NCBI GenBank assembly: GCA_013339765.2
Contig: CM023449.1
Coordinates: forward strand, 226,136,712 to 226,200,711
Direction of reading: 5' to 3'
Origin: Haemaphysalis longicornis
Lineage: Eukaryota > Arthropoda > Arachnida > Ixodida > Ixodidae
DNA length: 64,000 nucleotides
Below the pieces are notes generated by a model. That model was not told where the DNA came from and ran no database searches. It saw only the letters and a list, made by a program, of their open reading frames with translations. Position numbers and translations under genes: made by a program. This document shows, piece by piece, positions 1 through 13,800 of this stretch (position 1 is its first letter; the number at the start of each line of letters is the position of its first letter).

Positions 1-55
1 AGCGAACGACACGCATCCGTCCCAACGCGAGCTGAAAGTGCCATTGCTGGTAACA

Positions 56-188
56 GTGTTAATCGACCAGATTTAGGGGAAATCCCCAAGGTGGAGTAAG
101 TTTCTGTGTAGGAAAGTTTGACATCCACCTAAATGCAGCCATACGGCTACAAAGGAAAGCTATACAGCTTCCTCAGAAACTTCGCAGT
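56..188 (-). repeat. SINE body, copy 1
   Basis: 133 bp nearly identical to 333-465. On the minus strand it directly follows the tRNA-like head at 204-276, so head plus body form a tRNA-derived SINE. Confidence 0.75.
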
Positions 189-203
189 TTGAAGAAAAAT
201 TCG

Positions 204-276
204 TCCTGGTCCAGGATTCGAACCCGGGACCACTGCTTAACCGGAGCAGTCGCTCTACCAACTGAGCTAACCAGGA
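204..276 (-). repeat. tRNA-like SINE head (not a functional tRNA)
   Basis: A 73-nt cloverleaf-like sequence on the minus strand. The seven-base acceptor arms TCCTGGT and ACCAGGA pair, the D arm has GCTC and GAGC around AGTTGGTA, and the T arm CCGGG-TTCGAAT-CCTGG pairs. The anticodon arm is abnormal: a six-pair stem leaves loop CCGGTTA with C at position 33. This fits a tRNA-derived pol III promoter with A and B boxes better than a working tRNA. Confidence 0.7.
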
Positions 277-332
277 GGCTAGTCGTTAGTAGCGCGAAAG
301 CGAATTGATCAACAACTCGAAGTGAAGGACAG

Positions 333-465
333 GTGTTAATCGACCAGATTTAGGGGAAATCCCCAAGGTGGAGTAAGTTTCTGTGTAGGAAAGTTTGACA
401 TCCACCTAAATGCAGCCATACGGCTACAAAGGAAAGCTATACAGCTTTCTCAGAAACTTCGCAGT
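333..465 (-). repeat. SINE body, copy 2
   Basis: Second copy of the 133-bp body found at 56-188, on the other side of the tRNA-like head and in the same orientation. It lacks its own head. Confidence 0.75.
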
Positions 466-1650
466 GCAAGCGCAATTATCAGCCGATTGCAAAACTTGTG
501 AGAGGCACATCGGTGGTGGACAGGGGAATAACAGTTGTGAAATACGGGTAGGCGGTGGCAAGGAGGAGCACCGGAGAGGCGCCGAGTAAATCCGCTTCAC
601 CGGAATGAAAACTTTAGGGGGGGGGGGGGGGGTAGACATATACTGGTTCGCAGTAAGAATACAGCTAATTAGTGCATTCTACTCCACAGCAGGCAATACA
701 AGAAAGAGAACATAGCAAGGGATTTGTTTGCTCGAACAACCAAAACATTGTTATTTCATTCAATAGTAACTGAAAGCACGCGTACGTTTTTCTTTATTAA
801 GCAGAAAATTCAAATACAACCTTGTGTAAGAGAAACCGAAATGGTCACTTTCCTTATTCTTTTCCTGGCAGAGTGTTGGTTAGTCGGAAGTAAGTCACAT
901 AATTTAACGCAGGTGTTGGGTTCGGGCCAGTTGGTATTGCATAATTTTCCGCCTCAGCGCACGAAAACGAACACGGACAAAAAAGACAAGGACACAAGGA
1001 CGAACCACTTGTCATTTTATTTCTTGTCCGTGTTCATTTTTCTGCGCTGAAGCTGCACATAAACTGGTCTACTTCATTCCTAATCACCACCAGCCCCCGC
1101 CCATTCCATACTCAATTTACAGCTAGCTTCATGGCGAATTTCCAGTTAATCCTTTTTGACCCTTTTAATACGGAAGGCGAACCTTTTTCCGATTGGGAAC
1201 ATTACGTTTTATTTGCGTGGCATTGATAGTAAAATACACGCACGTTTCCTATGTAGCGGCGATCATCAAGGCTAACCTTTATAACTAAAGCCTAACCCTT
1301 AGTGCACCTAAATAGAGATAACCTCCCATCTTACTGTTCGTGCAATAACGAACGCTTTACGGTGTTCACTTGCATTTAGCATACGGAACTTACAAGCGTG
1401 GCTCAAGCCAAGACATTCTATTTCTTACCCCTATGTACGGAAAAAAATACTAGTAAACTCATAAAAACGTAAGAAGGCAGTGATACCAGATTTTAACGTT
1501 CCTATAACGAATAATCAAAAGGCGTAAATCAAGCCCATGCCCGTCCACTCCAACGTGAGAGGTCTTCCGTCCACGTGGTTTCCGTGCTCGCAAAGAAAAC
1601 CAATCAAAACCACAGAATAACATTGCGCGTGCCACGGTGGTTATTGCGGG
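466..1650. other. 3' flank of gene A
   Basis: Contains a poly-G run near 617-632 and an imperfect hairpin at about 953-1052. In the hairpin, the 5' arm tcagcgcacgaaaacgaaca and the 3' arm ending ttctgcgctga are reverse complements around a central spacer. No gene is recognised. Confidence 0.5.
1208..1213 (-). promoter_or_regulatory. Possible gene A polyadenylation signal
   Basis: AATAAA on the minus strand, about 440 bp after the gene A stop codon. It is the nearest exact hexamer seen downstream of the stop. No transcript support is available. Confidence 0.3.
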
Positions 1651-1821
1651 TCAGTTCCGCAGGGCATTGTAGGCCTTCTGCGAGACCGGCAGCGGAAACA
1701 CGAGCCAGGAAAACACCGGCGTGGTGACGTAGAGCAGACGGCGGCCCTGAATCATCTGGAACTGTTCACTGGACGAGGCATGCAAGTCCAGGCGAGAGGA
1801 GAGCAATCCTTTCTTGGGAAC
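1651..1821 (-). CDS. SPPL2: Gene A terminal exon: C-terminal cytosolic tail
   Basis: A phase 0 acceptor (tcggacattcgcag) is followed by 56 codons and a TGA. The tail begins VPKKGLLSSR and ends SQKAYNALRN. It holds a YVTTPVF stretch but no strong membrane segment beyond that. The phase matches the donor at 4134. SPPL2 tails are poorly conserved, so the assignment rests on phase, strand, splice signal and position. Confidence 0.72.
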   Translation of the reverse strand, partial: VPKKGLLSSRLDLHASSSEQFQMIQGRRLLYVTTPVFSWLVFPLPVSQKAYNALRN

Positions 1822-4800
1822 CTGCGAATGTCCGATCAACGCGCACCACATTGTCGAGGGAACGCTGTGACTGTCCCGGAAGACCCTATCAATGCCAGAC
1901 GTCGTGGGTATCGTCGTGACACCACTTTAACGTCCACTTCGCTCAAATAAGATATATAATTAGGAAAAAAAGGAATGGCCGTGTGAACCCTAGCTCCTTT
2001 CCTGCAACAGAACCCATGATGTCACGTGCCCAGCTGTGCAATGGGCTGAGGCCGGCATAAGCAAACAAATTAGGCAGGGCTTATTAGCTTGCTGAGCAAG
2101 TTATTTGTGCTTAAATTTAGGGCACGGTCTCTTCAAAGAAGTAAGTATTGGGGGGGTGGGGAGGAAGGGGGACAATTCATGTTACGAAGGAAGGCGTGAA
2201 CGCCGAAACAGTTGGCGCGGTACTTCGCATGCTGACACTGCGCAAGGCGATTTGAATTTACCGCGTTCCACTGCTACAGGCCGGGTTCCTCGATGCCAGC
2301 GCTGCAGTACGGCGGGGACGCGTGTGAATCGAGGCGGCTGACTACAAGGTTTATAGTACCGCGTGGCCGTGCTCCACGTGCGTTCCAAGCAGAACGCGGA
2401 ACCTAGCTAGTGGAACCTTTCGTTGCTGTTGCCTCGTGATTTTTCACATGCTGCCAGGAGGCGGCGGTTTTCTGCAGTAGATGTGGAATATCATTTGCTA
2501 TCGAAAAACCAGGCACCCATGAATTTTTTAATACAGGATCACTGTAAATATCCCTTGTGTACTGATTTCCTGTCTTATATTTGCGTAATGTCTTGTTCTT
2601 GTTCAACAACGTTGATGATTATGAACATTTAAACCGGGCTTAGACGTTTACATGTGGCTGTGAGTATATAAGAATATTACGCAATAGCAATTTTACTTTG
2701 GCCGGGTAGCTGAATCGAGTCACAGACAGGCAGCCGGACAGACAGACATACAGACAGACCAAAATTTCTCGTCTTTAAAAAATGCTAAAACAGGTCATAA
2801 GTAAGTTTGTTCAAAACAGAAATGGAACTACTGCTGTCTTCGAACGCAAACAACACATAACTTTCCCAATTCTGTGCAACCCGTTATTATTCCTATCGTA
2901 TGGCTTGTCTGCTCTGGTTCGCAGTACCTTTATATTTTTGTTAATGACGTGACTGCTCAAGATTTTTCATAAGAACTGTCTAACTAGCATCGTGTTTTAT
3001 TATTTGTATAATGCAATTGTTTTAAAGACGATAGTCATTCTTGGGCTACCTCAACCCAGAAATTTTGGTCTGTCTGTATGTCTGTATGTCTGTCTGTCTG
3101 TCTGTCTGTCTGTAACTCGATTCAGCCACCCGGCCAAAGTAAAATTGATATTGCGCAATAGTCGTATATACTCACAGCCAAATGTAAACGTCTAAGCCAG
3201 GTTTAAATGTTCATAATCATCAACTTTGTTGAACAAGAACAAGACATTACGCAAATATAAGACAGGAAATCAGTACACAAGGGATATCCTTTATTAAAAA
3301 ATTCATGGGTGCTTGGTTTTTCGATAGCAAATGATATTCTACATCTACTGCAGAAAACCGCCGCCTCCTGGCAGCATATGAAAAATCACGAGGCAACAGC
3401 AACGAAAGGTTCCACTAGCTAGGTTCCGCGTTCTGCTTGGAACGCACGTGGAGCACGGCCACGCGGTTCTATAAACCTTGTAGTCGGCCGCCTCGATTCA
3501 CGCGCGTCTCCGTCGTACTGCAGCGCTGGCATCGAGGAACCCGGCCTGTAGCAGTGAAACGCGGTAAATTCAAATCGCCTTGCGCAAACCTTTCGTGTGT
3601 TTACCTTGGGATGAGCGCGACGGTACAGGAACAGCATTATAGGTGAGCGGAAAAGCAAAGGGGGCATTTCCTTGACAAATGTCTACAAAGACTATTGTCT
3701 TTTGACGACATTTGCAACGAAAGAAGCAAATACGCGGCCATTTTTTTTTTTTTTTTGCGGCGCTCGTTGTTGTTTCCGTATGTAGGTTGTTCCTTTCCCT
3801 TTTTTATTATAAGTTCTGTCTGTACTAGGCACCGTACATGTCTTCCATTATTTGGAGTCACACAGCAATTCTGCCTGTTTTATTCACCCGGACTTCTGGC
3901 CTCGTCAGGGGAGAAACACGTCCCCTAGCCGCATCTAGTCCACAGTTAAACTCCCTGTATTCATGTCGCAAATGAGCTATCTATTGAAACGTCTTATGCT
4001 TTAGCTTTAAAAATTGCAATTGGGTTTTAACTAAACAAGAGGACGGTTCGCTAGCTTCCTTGCAATGGCATTCATACTGTGGCTCAGCCATGTGTGCGTC
4101 TTTAGCGAGAAAGGTGTATGAAGGAATACTCACGAAGTTCCCCCTCCAGAAATCCCGTAGATCTCCCCGGCACCAGGCGAGCAGGATGATGGGCAGGATG
4201 ACACCCGGAACTAGGTAGAGGAGCGCAGGCTGTCCCATCCGCGTCATGTGGCTCGCGATGAACGCCACCACCAGCGCCGCGGCATAGCCTGTGCCGATCG
4301 GGAGTAAACAAACAAAAATATTTATGAAGATCTACCCGGCCGCCTAAGATGTCTGAAAAGGAAACCCCATTATCCTGGAGAGTGAACTAAAAGTGTAAAG
4401 TGGCTATAACGGACTTCGTTACATGCGGCAAAAAAATATTGTTTCTTTGTACGAAAAATATTGTTTCTGTGTACGGGTGCAGCAAACGTTACTCCTCCGT
4501 ACTGCGACGTACATTATATAATACTCGCTTCCAACGGAGAGACCTGAAAAACGGCGGGGCGATCGTTATCCGCTGAACACGGGAGCCTTGTGAACCAGGC
4601 TCCCATGCGGGAGACGCTACGTCCTTTAGTTTTTCTTTTTCACTACTAGGTCGGCTGCCCTATTATTCTCTGTCAAACCACCAAAACGGGAAAACAGTTC
4701 AGATCTGGTAGTCTAAGACCGCCGGCATACCCCATGTTTCATCATGGCAAACTAATATAGAATCTATTTTTTCCGGCTGTGCAAGCATCTGTACGGTACG

Positions 4801-7800
4801 CAAGCTTTTCACCTCGTCCTCTGGATATCGGAGGCGCGCATCCTCATAAGACTGTTTCCTGCGGATCGAGGAAGACAGCTTGAAAAGCTTAGACCAGCGT
4901 AGCAGCACGCTATACTCGCATTCCATTCATGGAAAATATTTGATAACGCCATACGCTACCTCATCCTTCATAATTTGAGACGCGAGAATTGCGGCCCTGA
5001 AATTTCTAATTATATTCGATACTGTTCTCGTGACCACAGTGTAGCGCCAACTCTAAGGTTACATAAATTAAGCCTTCAACAACCCCAAGCAGAGGCACAC
5101 CATAAGGCTCTCTCCGGTCGCCAACTCATTTCAACCGAGTCATAAAAAACCGGGCAATGATCGCCTCTGTCCCTATTATTAAACATTCCTTCTACGCCAA
5201 ATGACATTGCCATAAGGATCAAAACGATCACCGCACGGTATAGAGCAGGCACTACAAGAAGCTAGTGATGAAACCGTGTAATACACCATCCAGGGTAGGC
5301 CTGTCTTGATCATCTAAGCAATTCGAACTTTTATTGGTCGCAAAGCAGCCGGAGCATCAGACAAAAATACTAGATGTCTACATCACCATAGAAGGCGGAC
5401 TAATTTCCCAATGTTCTCAGATAAAGCTCTCAGACTCCAAATCTAGGGCGATGCCAAAGCAACCATCTTCACTAGGAAATTACAGATCAACGCAACCAGA
5501 CCTACGACACCTAACCTACGAAGGCCTAAGCTACACCTAGTAGCCAGTCGGCGCAAGTTAATGCCAGAGGTCGACCAAGGGCGACTCTGCTAACCGGCCA
5601 TCTACTCCTGCATACTAACAGCCTCCGATATCCTACCCCCTACCCACACCCCCAACCTGGAACCATAAAGCATAAACACACCTCGCAGAAACGCCATAAT
5701 CGAGCTCTGAGAGTCCACAATGCATGCCAAAGCAAGCACTCGAGGCCACCGGCGACCCCAAAAAATTGGAACAGATCCTCATCCCGCACAGCTTGGCTGT
5801 TTGACCCGCTTCCCAACACAGACCAAGAAAGGGCCATCCTGTGCGATCTGGGTTATTCTGCGGACATGCCGCTGTCTTTACCCCCATAGCTGCAGGTTAC
5901 ACCTCTTCCTCGAACACTCAGCTCGCACCGGAACTCCCTGCCAAAGAACATGGACCTTGGAAAGATCTCTGAACGCCGTCTTTTCAGAGCCAACATCCTA
6001 GCCAAAACTGTCCACCGCCTTGGGTCTGCGCTGCACACACGTACTACGTTGACGCACATCCCGGGGACGACGACAGGGGCACGAGGGCAGTCGCTGGACT
6101 TCTAAGCTACAATCTCTGACCTCTCGAACCAGACGCACACGCCATCGGTTACATAGTAAGACGTTCTATTTCCAGCGCGAACGCGGTGGCCGTTTAACCT
6201 ACACCGTGCTTCGCATACATTGATCATCATCATTACAGACTAGAAAGCCGCCTGTAGAAAATTTCGCAACGACCTGTAAAACCACCAAGTTGGCCAGATC
6301 TAAGATTGCAGGAATACATTCTATAAACATTGGACTCCTGGGCACGAGGAGTTCCCATGGAATAAGCGAACAAACACGCTCCCCAGAGTGACTATTTTCC
6401 AGGCGCCTCACCATCACACCATGACCTCGGGCGCCGCCGAACCGCCTTTCCGTTCGCACACATGCCTCAGGCCTTTTCACTTGCAGCGCGAGGTGCACCT
6501 ACCCCAACATCATAATTTCTCAAGGCAGCATTCTGTCTTCCTCTGTCCAATGTAGACTTACACGCTGTACCCACTGACCTTATCGCGTACCGCTACCTAA
6601 ATCTACCCGGGAGTCCCACCTGCTCCTTCTGCGGAGGGTACCCCAACATGTTGCGTATGGCATAGGCTTGGCCTTGTTACCCAACATTCACCCAACTCTA
6701 TCATCAGTCAACGCTAGGCGGACTGACCCATGCGTTTCGACGCAGCTGACGCCTGGGGCAACCCTTGGTTGGCAAAGTATTTTAAATAAGGCTCCCTGGG
6801 CGAAGGTTCTTAAGAAACAGCAATGTTTACTCCTTCCCTTGTTTTCTAGTTAGTGGATGTTGCGCCGGAGTCTTACTCATTGTCCATGCCATCGTTTTGC
6901 CACTTTGAATCTGAAGCATGATTAGTGGAAAGCTAGAGTACACGCCAACCAGCATTACTAAACAGACCTCGAGCTACTCACTCCGACATCAAGACATCGA
7001 AATGAGCAAGTGATTTAAGAAGCTTACAAATAATGGCCAGCAGGCAGTACCAAGGTCCCTTCTTGACGATGAGGTCATACGAGTGACAGTAGGCCACTGC
7101 AAGCCCTGTGGATGAAATAGTCAAAGCATTCTTCTGAAATATCTACCCCAGAAATTATCTTTCGCCATGCTCACTACACGTTATGGTCGTCCGTTAAACA
7201 GGTCGACTAGCACGATGATTGTTTACATCCACCCGTATAACGGGCCAAATACACATGAAGAAATACGTACTTTCGATTTTTAGCGCCGTTTAAAGTACCG
7301 ACACGCATTCTCGTGTGCCGATGCGATGCAACAAGGAGGGTGTTCGCCTTGACCGGCTCTACCACAACGAAGCTGGCAGCGGCAAATGTCGGCTTTTCAT
7401 GTACTCTCCACCGAACCTCTAGCTTTTCCTCCTATATCACCCGCTGTTTGGGGCCGCTGGTGTCGCACAAATTCTCAGAGATAGGCATGTGCTACCTACT
7501 CTGAAGCCAGACTCTCTTGACCTGACTTCTCTTTATGACTGTCGAACCTCCTCTCACGCCCTTTTCAAGAGGCTGTTCTTCCTTGCACACTGCTCCCTTA
7601 CTCGGTTATAAAAGAAAATTATCCAATTCAAACTTGAGATTATGCAGGGAGTTTTTCTCGAGGGAGTCCAGGTCGAAGCTTGTTGCAAGTTGTTCTACTA
7701 AAAAATGTCATGAAACAAGTTTGCAAGGTGCCGCATTTCGTGGTGTAGCTTGAGAATGGTACACCAAGAAAGCTATACTCCCTGATCGGGAACATTCACT

Positions 7801-10800
7801 GATTACCTTTTTACTTTCGCGTTTAACATTAATAAAAGTGACTGGTAATTGCCATTTCTCACCAGGGACGGCGATGTCTCCGTAGCCGAGCATGAAATAG
7901 CTCTCGCAGGAGGTTCCATCGCCATAAAAGTAGTTTGGCACCCGCATTATCACGGGCAGTTCTTTCACGCCGTGCGCGACGCTTTCCATCACGCTCATCT
8001 CCTTCTGCGAAACTCGAAAGAAAAATAAAAAAGGCTCACGTTCAACACTTCTAAACCTAGTCATCATGACCAAAAACAAGGACTATGCACACAGTGTTTC
8101 CTAAACATTCCCCTTTGCTTGAGATTTCGCAGCTCGCCGTCAAACTACATCTACTGGATGATTGCATTGAAGGGCCCGCACACGCAGCACAGTCGTGGCT
8201 CCATCGATGGCGAGCTCAAGGAACCAAGTGCCGGCGAAAGAGCCGTTAAGCCGTCGCCCAATAACGTGGTTCGCTTGCACTGAAGTGCATGCCCAGCTGG
8301 CGCTGAGCGATCAAACGCAGGCCAAGTAGGCGTTTCCCCATGGTCACGTGCGACCACAGCAGAAAGGCGCAGCTGCCGCGCCTGTGGCTCAAAAAAAAAA
8401 AACTTGACGCGATAAAGGATTTTGGTAGATGTAGCGAGCCTTCGCTGAAAATAAAATGGCGGTGAGTATTCCTCATTAAACTACGACACTTCACATCAGA
8501 ACTGCCGAAGCTGTTCGCCGGTTTTTTTTTTGTTTTTTTTTTGCGTGTAATTTTAAGCTTCGGTAACTATGTTGACGAGTTCGTCAGCAATGCTCCTATT
8601 GTTTGAATCCGGCTGCCCAAAACCCACCCGTTTATTCATTTTACAACCTCGTTACACAAATATTACGATCAATGCAGAAAAATGGTTGACGTTCCTTTTC
8701 CCATGGTAGAAATGACTGCGAATTCCACTGTTTAAAGACATGGTAAAAGCATAAAAATGTAACATTACAAGTGTATGTGTTTGGTTATACACATGCTAAC
8801 TCATCTAAAAACAACATTTCTCGTTAACCCTCTCCTCACTGACATGAGCAGGGGTTCACTCATTACACATTCCTTGCACTTTAGCAATAAATATCGTCAG
8901 TAATGTAGGTGGCAGCTAGGAATTCCGCAAAAACTTTTTTTGGTTTGAATAATAAGTAGTGGCTGTGTGTAAAGCATGACGTCCCCCTTTTCCGTCAAAC
9001 CACGGCTGCATTTGTATAGATTATGAACGCCAAAAATTAAACGAATTTACGTACATGACGTTAAGTTCGTAACGTCAAGTGTGTTAGGTACGTTATGAAC
9101 AAGAGCGCGCCTTATCATTGAGTTGTAGCATATGCACCTTAAGAAGCTTGTGAAGACCTATATTGGTCAGGCCGAGTGATGTTTAAAACGATCGTCTCCG
9201 CGAGCACGCAAACACATTAAAAACAGGTACTGGAAGCAACCTTGCCACACATTATCACGACCACGGGTGCTGGCCTAGATTCCACTATACGAGTGTTGCA
9301 TGAACGTATAAGGGTCAGCGCGAGCATGAAATCTTTGAAGCTTACCTCCTTCACAAGGCAGACGGTGATTGTGTTAGTAGGCCGTTTGCTGAATTACTAG
9401 GTAAGGAAATCCGTTATCTGGATTCATAAAAAAACCAAGCTGCATTGTCCAGGATTGCCTTTTCTTGCCTCGTGCCTCTGGCAACGTCTTATATCGTTGC
9501 GCTGTATCAGCATTGTTAACTTTTTGGTCAATGCACGTGTATAGACCTTGTGATTTGTGTGTATTGTTGGATTCACTTTCGTTTTATCATGACTCCTTCT
9601 CGCCTTCCTTCCTTGGGTGTATTTCGCAAGCCACGGAATAAACCAACCAGTTGCTAGTCAGCGCCGCGTGTCGTCGTTTCTTGTCCCGTCTTTTGGCGCT
9701 GTTTTGAATTTCAGTTAGTATGCACCAACTAGCTCAAACCACCGTTCTAACGCGTATTTATGACTGGATATAGCCTCTCAGCCTCTCACATTCTCTTTCT
9801 CGTTTCCACGCAATCGTGCACTTCTTTCGTATCCACTTCCTCGCTCCCCAAATCGTTCGCACTTTCACTCTATCACTGTCACTCTCAAGGTCAAATTCTG
9901 ACTCACTCAATGACTCACTCTCTCACTCAATGACTCAATCTTTCAAACACTAGCTCACACACTCTTACTTACTCGCTCACTCACTTAGTCACTCTCATTC
10001 TCACTTACTCTTTAACTCACTCACTCACTCACTCACTCACTCACTCACTCACTCACTCACTCACTCACTCATTCACTCGCTTACTCACCCAATCCCCACT
10101 CACTCACTCACTCACTCACTTAGCGGAATGAAAAAACGGGCGCGTATTGTCTGCTGCCGGGCTCCGATTTTTCGTAAGTTCAGAATGTCGCCCTTTGGTG
10201 AGTAAAGGCTACAAGCGGATCGTGTAGAACAGAGCTATCCGTTCTTGCGGCTCACTTGTCGCAAAATAATTCAAGGACTTTCAGTGCTACAGACGGAAGG
10301 CTTAGCCGACCACCTCAGGCCAGGCATAAGTTTGACGAGCTCGCGTCGGGATGTTGGGGGCGTGGCCAGATAGAATAATTGGTGTTGTAGACACGCCCAT
10401 ACTTCGCGCCGCGGGTGGTTTTGGCGGTTTCCAACTGCCGAAGCACCGTTTTATTTTTTCGATCTTTGTCGTCTAATTAGTACGTACAGTTTTAATAACT
10501 CCTCTAGTGAATTTAGAAGAATACCACTCATTCGCATGCATTTTTATAGCAATCACATAACATTGGTGGTCATTTCGATAACGCGATATAACACGGCAAA
10601 TCTGTAATTATTTTATTTCTGGAAAATAATAGTTTGGTACATGTATCCCAAATGTTTGGGAATTGAAGCCGGTTGCAATAATGTCCACTGCTGTCACTAC
10701 CTCAGGTATGAGAATCTCAGTTGTGAAACTTTTCTAGCTCTTTCTCTCTCGATGTGTGTGCGTGTGTGTGTGTGCGTGTGTGTGTGTGCGTGTGTGTACA

Positions 10801-13800
10801 CATGTCTGTGTGCAAGTGCGTTTGCGTGCGTGTGCTAAGAGCATGTGTGTGCATGTGCAGGTGTGAGTTTGGCGCGCGTGTGCGTGCGCGTGTGCATGTG
10901 CGAGCACGTGCGCGTGTGCGTGTGTGTTCAGGCATCGAGTATCCCTTGAATCCATCAAAATTTCCTCTCCACTCACCGTAAGTAAGGCCGTGATGAACAC
11001 CATGAATATGTCGTCAAGAAACATGAAGACGGATATCCATGTAATGATCTGAAAGAAAAAAACGTTGTACACTTGAGGTTCAATTCATTGGTACAAACAT
11101 ATCTCGCATGGCGTGGTCATCGATGACAGATAATCTGCCTTCTGTACTTCTGTCGGAAATGATTATGCACATGGTGATTGATACAGCGGAAGGCGCACCT
11201 AATTTGAAGAATGTAGGGTCAGGAATGATCTGAAATCTTAGCATACGGTTTTGTTTCTCAATAGTTGTGAAATGGTTAGTTTTTGTTTTACTGGGGGTGA
11301 CGGCAAAATTAGCAGTGGCTTAGTTCAGCTATGCCAGGATATACGTAGCGTGAGCTTAGGTTTAGCTGGTTATTCTTAAGTTTCCGGTTTGTCTAGGATT
11401 AGCTGATCATCATGCTTACTGCTGCTAAAACGATTTCCAATCCAATCCGATCCAATGCAATCCAGTCCGGTCCAGTCCAGTCTAGTCAAGTCACTGCTCC
11501 TCGCGCATGCGCAGCGTGGCTATGGCGGCTAGCCACCCTAGCACGGCTCTCCAGGAGCCACGAGAAACGGCTATCAATCGGCTCTAGCGCAGCGTCAGAC
11601 TTGGCTACTGCGCAACCGAGGCGCACAGCTTGGCACGCGCCAGCGCCAGTGTGTCTGCCATGGCTATGACGTCACTCATCTGGAATGCGCAGACCGGCGA
11701 ATGTGCAGACCCAATTCCCTACGCACCCGTAGTCCAATCGAATTGGATTTCTAATCCAATCCAATACAATCCAACGTAATCGAATCCAATCCAAATCCAA
11801 TGCAATCGAATCAAATCCAATCCAATGCTCCTCGCGCTTGCGCACCACGGCCCTTCAAGGTCCACGCGAAAGTGCTCAACCTCGGCCAGTGTAGCTTACG
11901 CTACAATATTCAGTTGCTCCGCTCTCCAAAATTGGCTTCTCTTTAGCATCGTGTCCTAATACCTTTCCCGACGGGGCACGTTAAAGATCCCCAGGTGGTC
12001 AAAATTAATCCGGAGCCCTCCACTACGGCGCGCCTCATCGCCTGCGTTGCGTCGTTGCGTTAAATACTACAATCAATCAATCAATACTTTTCCCCGAGAT
12101 CCATCACCCTTTCCTTCATGCAACCTCGCAGCCTATACTCAGTGAACCATATCAGCGATTCCATTCCGACGTGTGAAGGGAAGAGGGAACGTAACAAGTG
12201 TGTAGGGAATATTGTCAAGCTAACACTCGGTTATGACCTCTGAATCGGTACTACACAATTAAGGGCATCACATCCCAATCACGTTTAATGATTTTCTGGT
12301 TTTACGTTATGCTTGAGCATTAACACGCCAGCACAACGCTCGACGATGAAGATGTACATATATTTTTTGTTTGTTTCCTGAGTGAAGCCTCACACAGAGT
12401 TCCAACGGTGAGACTATTTTTCGTGGTTTCAACACAATCTTTAACCGTAAGGTCAGACGGAAAACGCCAGTGGCGAGTACCCAAAGAACTACGCTACTGT
12501 GCCTCTAAATGCTGCTAAACAACGCAGCTAAACTCAGTTGTTGCTAGCCATACTGAAGGAGGCCCGCACGTAAGTAGATAAACACACCGGTAAATTTACA
12601 CGTGTTTTTGTGTGCGTCTTCTTCGCAGCGGCCGCTGAAATATAAACTGGCCACGTATCTGCTTTATCCTCGGCAAATGTCGCCAAAAGATGATAGTCTT
12701 CTGCTACCTTTGCCGTTTCACCCTCTCGCCTTTCGGTCTTCCCGCCCTCACTGTTCCCCTTTCCTATTTCCCAGCATGAAGACAAATCATGGTCGGCTCT
12801 TTTGTAATCAATTTTCTCGCGTTTACGCTGCTCGCGCGCCATTTGTTGTGACCTTTTGTTTCCATTGTTTTTCGAACAACTCGGGGAGGCGTGCCGTCAT
12901 AATGCTTGCTTGAAGCTCGTCTTTTTACAGCGTATTTTTGCTGCCACAAGCACTAACTCAGCATGTATTTTATTTAAGGATGCTGTTCCTGTAAATTCGT
13001 GGAACTAGTTTCACTCCAATATACCAAATATTTCATTTTTCTCAACAATCTTGATACGTACGACACATGCTAGCAGTTTTTGTGGCTTCGAAATTAATGT
13101 TTGTATATAATTTGTGATCAAACGAGCTTTCAATTTTTTTCGGGCGACTGTATCTAGTGACAGGCAGACCGACAGACAAATTTTCGCCTTTTTGGCGGCC
13201 AGTGAAAGATGTGCTTGTCGAGACGCACCTTAAAGTTTGGAAGCTGCACGCATCGCAAGATGTTGATGGCGAAGCTCGAGCCCAGGAAGTTCTGCAGGAT
13301 CCAGGCATGCGGGTTTTTGTGGAAGGTCACCCAGAGGATGGGGATGGCGACGCCGAGCCAGATGATCATGTGGTGCCGCAGCTCCATGCTCCGCACGAAG
13401 CACGGAAACGCCACGTTGGGAAGCCTGCGAAGACGCGAAGCCGGGGTGGAGCTAGTACCATGCACAAAGAAGGCTGAGAGAGCTCGAATCTATTAAACAT
13501 AGCTTCTGTCGTATCTAAGTCAAATGCAGCCCTGGAAGAGAGAGCAAAAACTGCGGGGTAAGAAGACAAGATGTGACGATAACACCGACCACGATGATGT
13601 ATTCGTGGGTTTGTTGGCAGGGCACCTTGAAGGGGCTAGCAGTGCATCTAGACGAGGATAGAAAGAAAGAACAGACAGGATAAACAGGATCAGAGCTCTT
13701 CTCTCTCTTTCCTTTCTGCGTGTTCTCGTCAACGTGTTTAAAATCCCGTTAAGACAACGCCGCCAAATGAGGACACATGGATTGGACTCAGCTTCGCTGT

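Larger units (their letters stand above)
8005..10976. other. Gene A intron between TM6 and GxGD exons
   Basis: Holds homopolymer T runs near 8521-8542, an A/T-rich stretch, and a repeat-like tail near 9330-9720 with AATAAA at about 9638. The (ACTC)n and (TG)n arrays are listed separately. No gene is recognised. Confidence 0.5.

Noticed and set aside
204..276. Functional tRNA gene on the minus strand
   Set aside because: The acceptor and T arms are good, but the anticodon loop is abnormal and the sequence is attached to a repeated SINE body.
3060..3115. CRISPR-like array of short repeats (also 28055-28121)
   Set aside because: Plain tetranucleotide microsatellites without spacers, in a eukaryotic genome.
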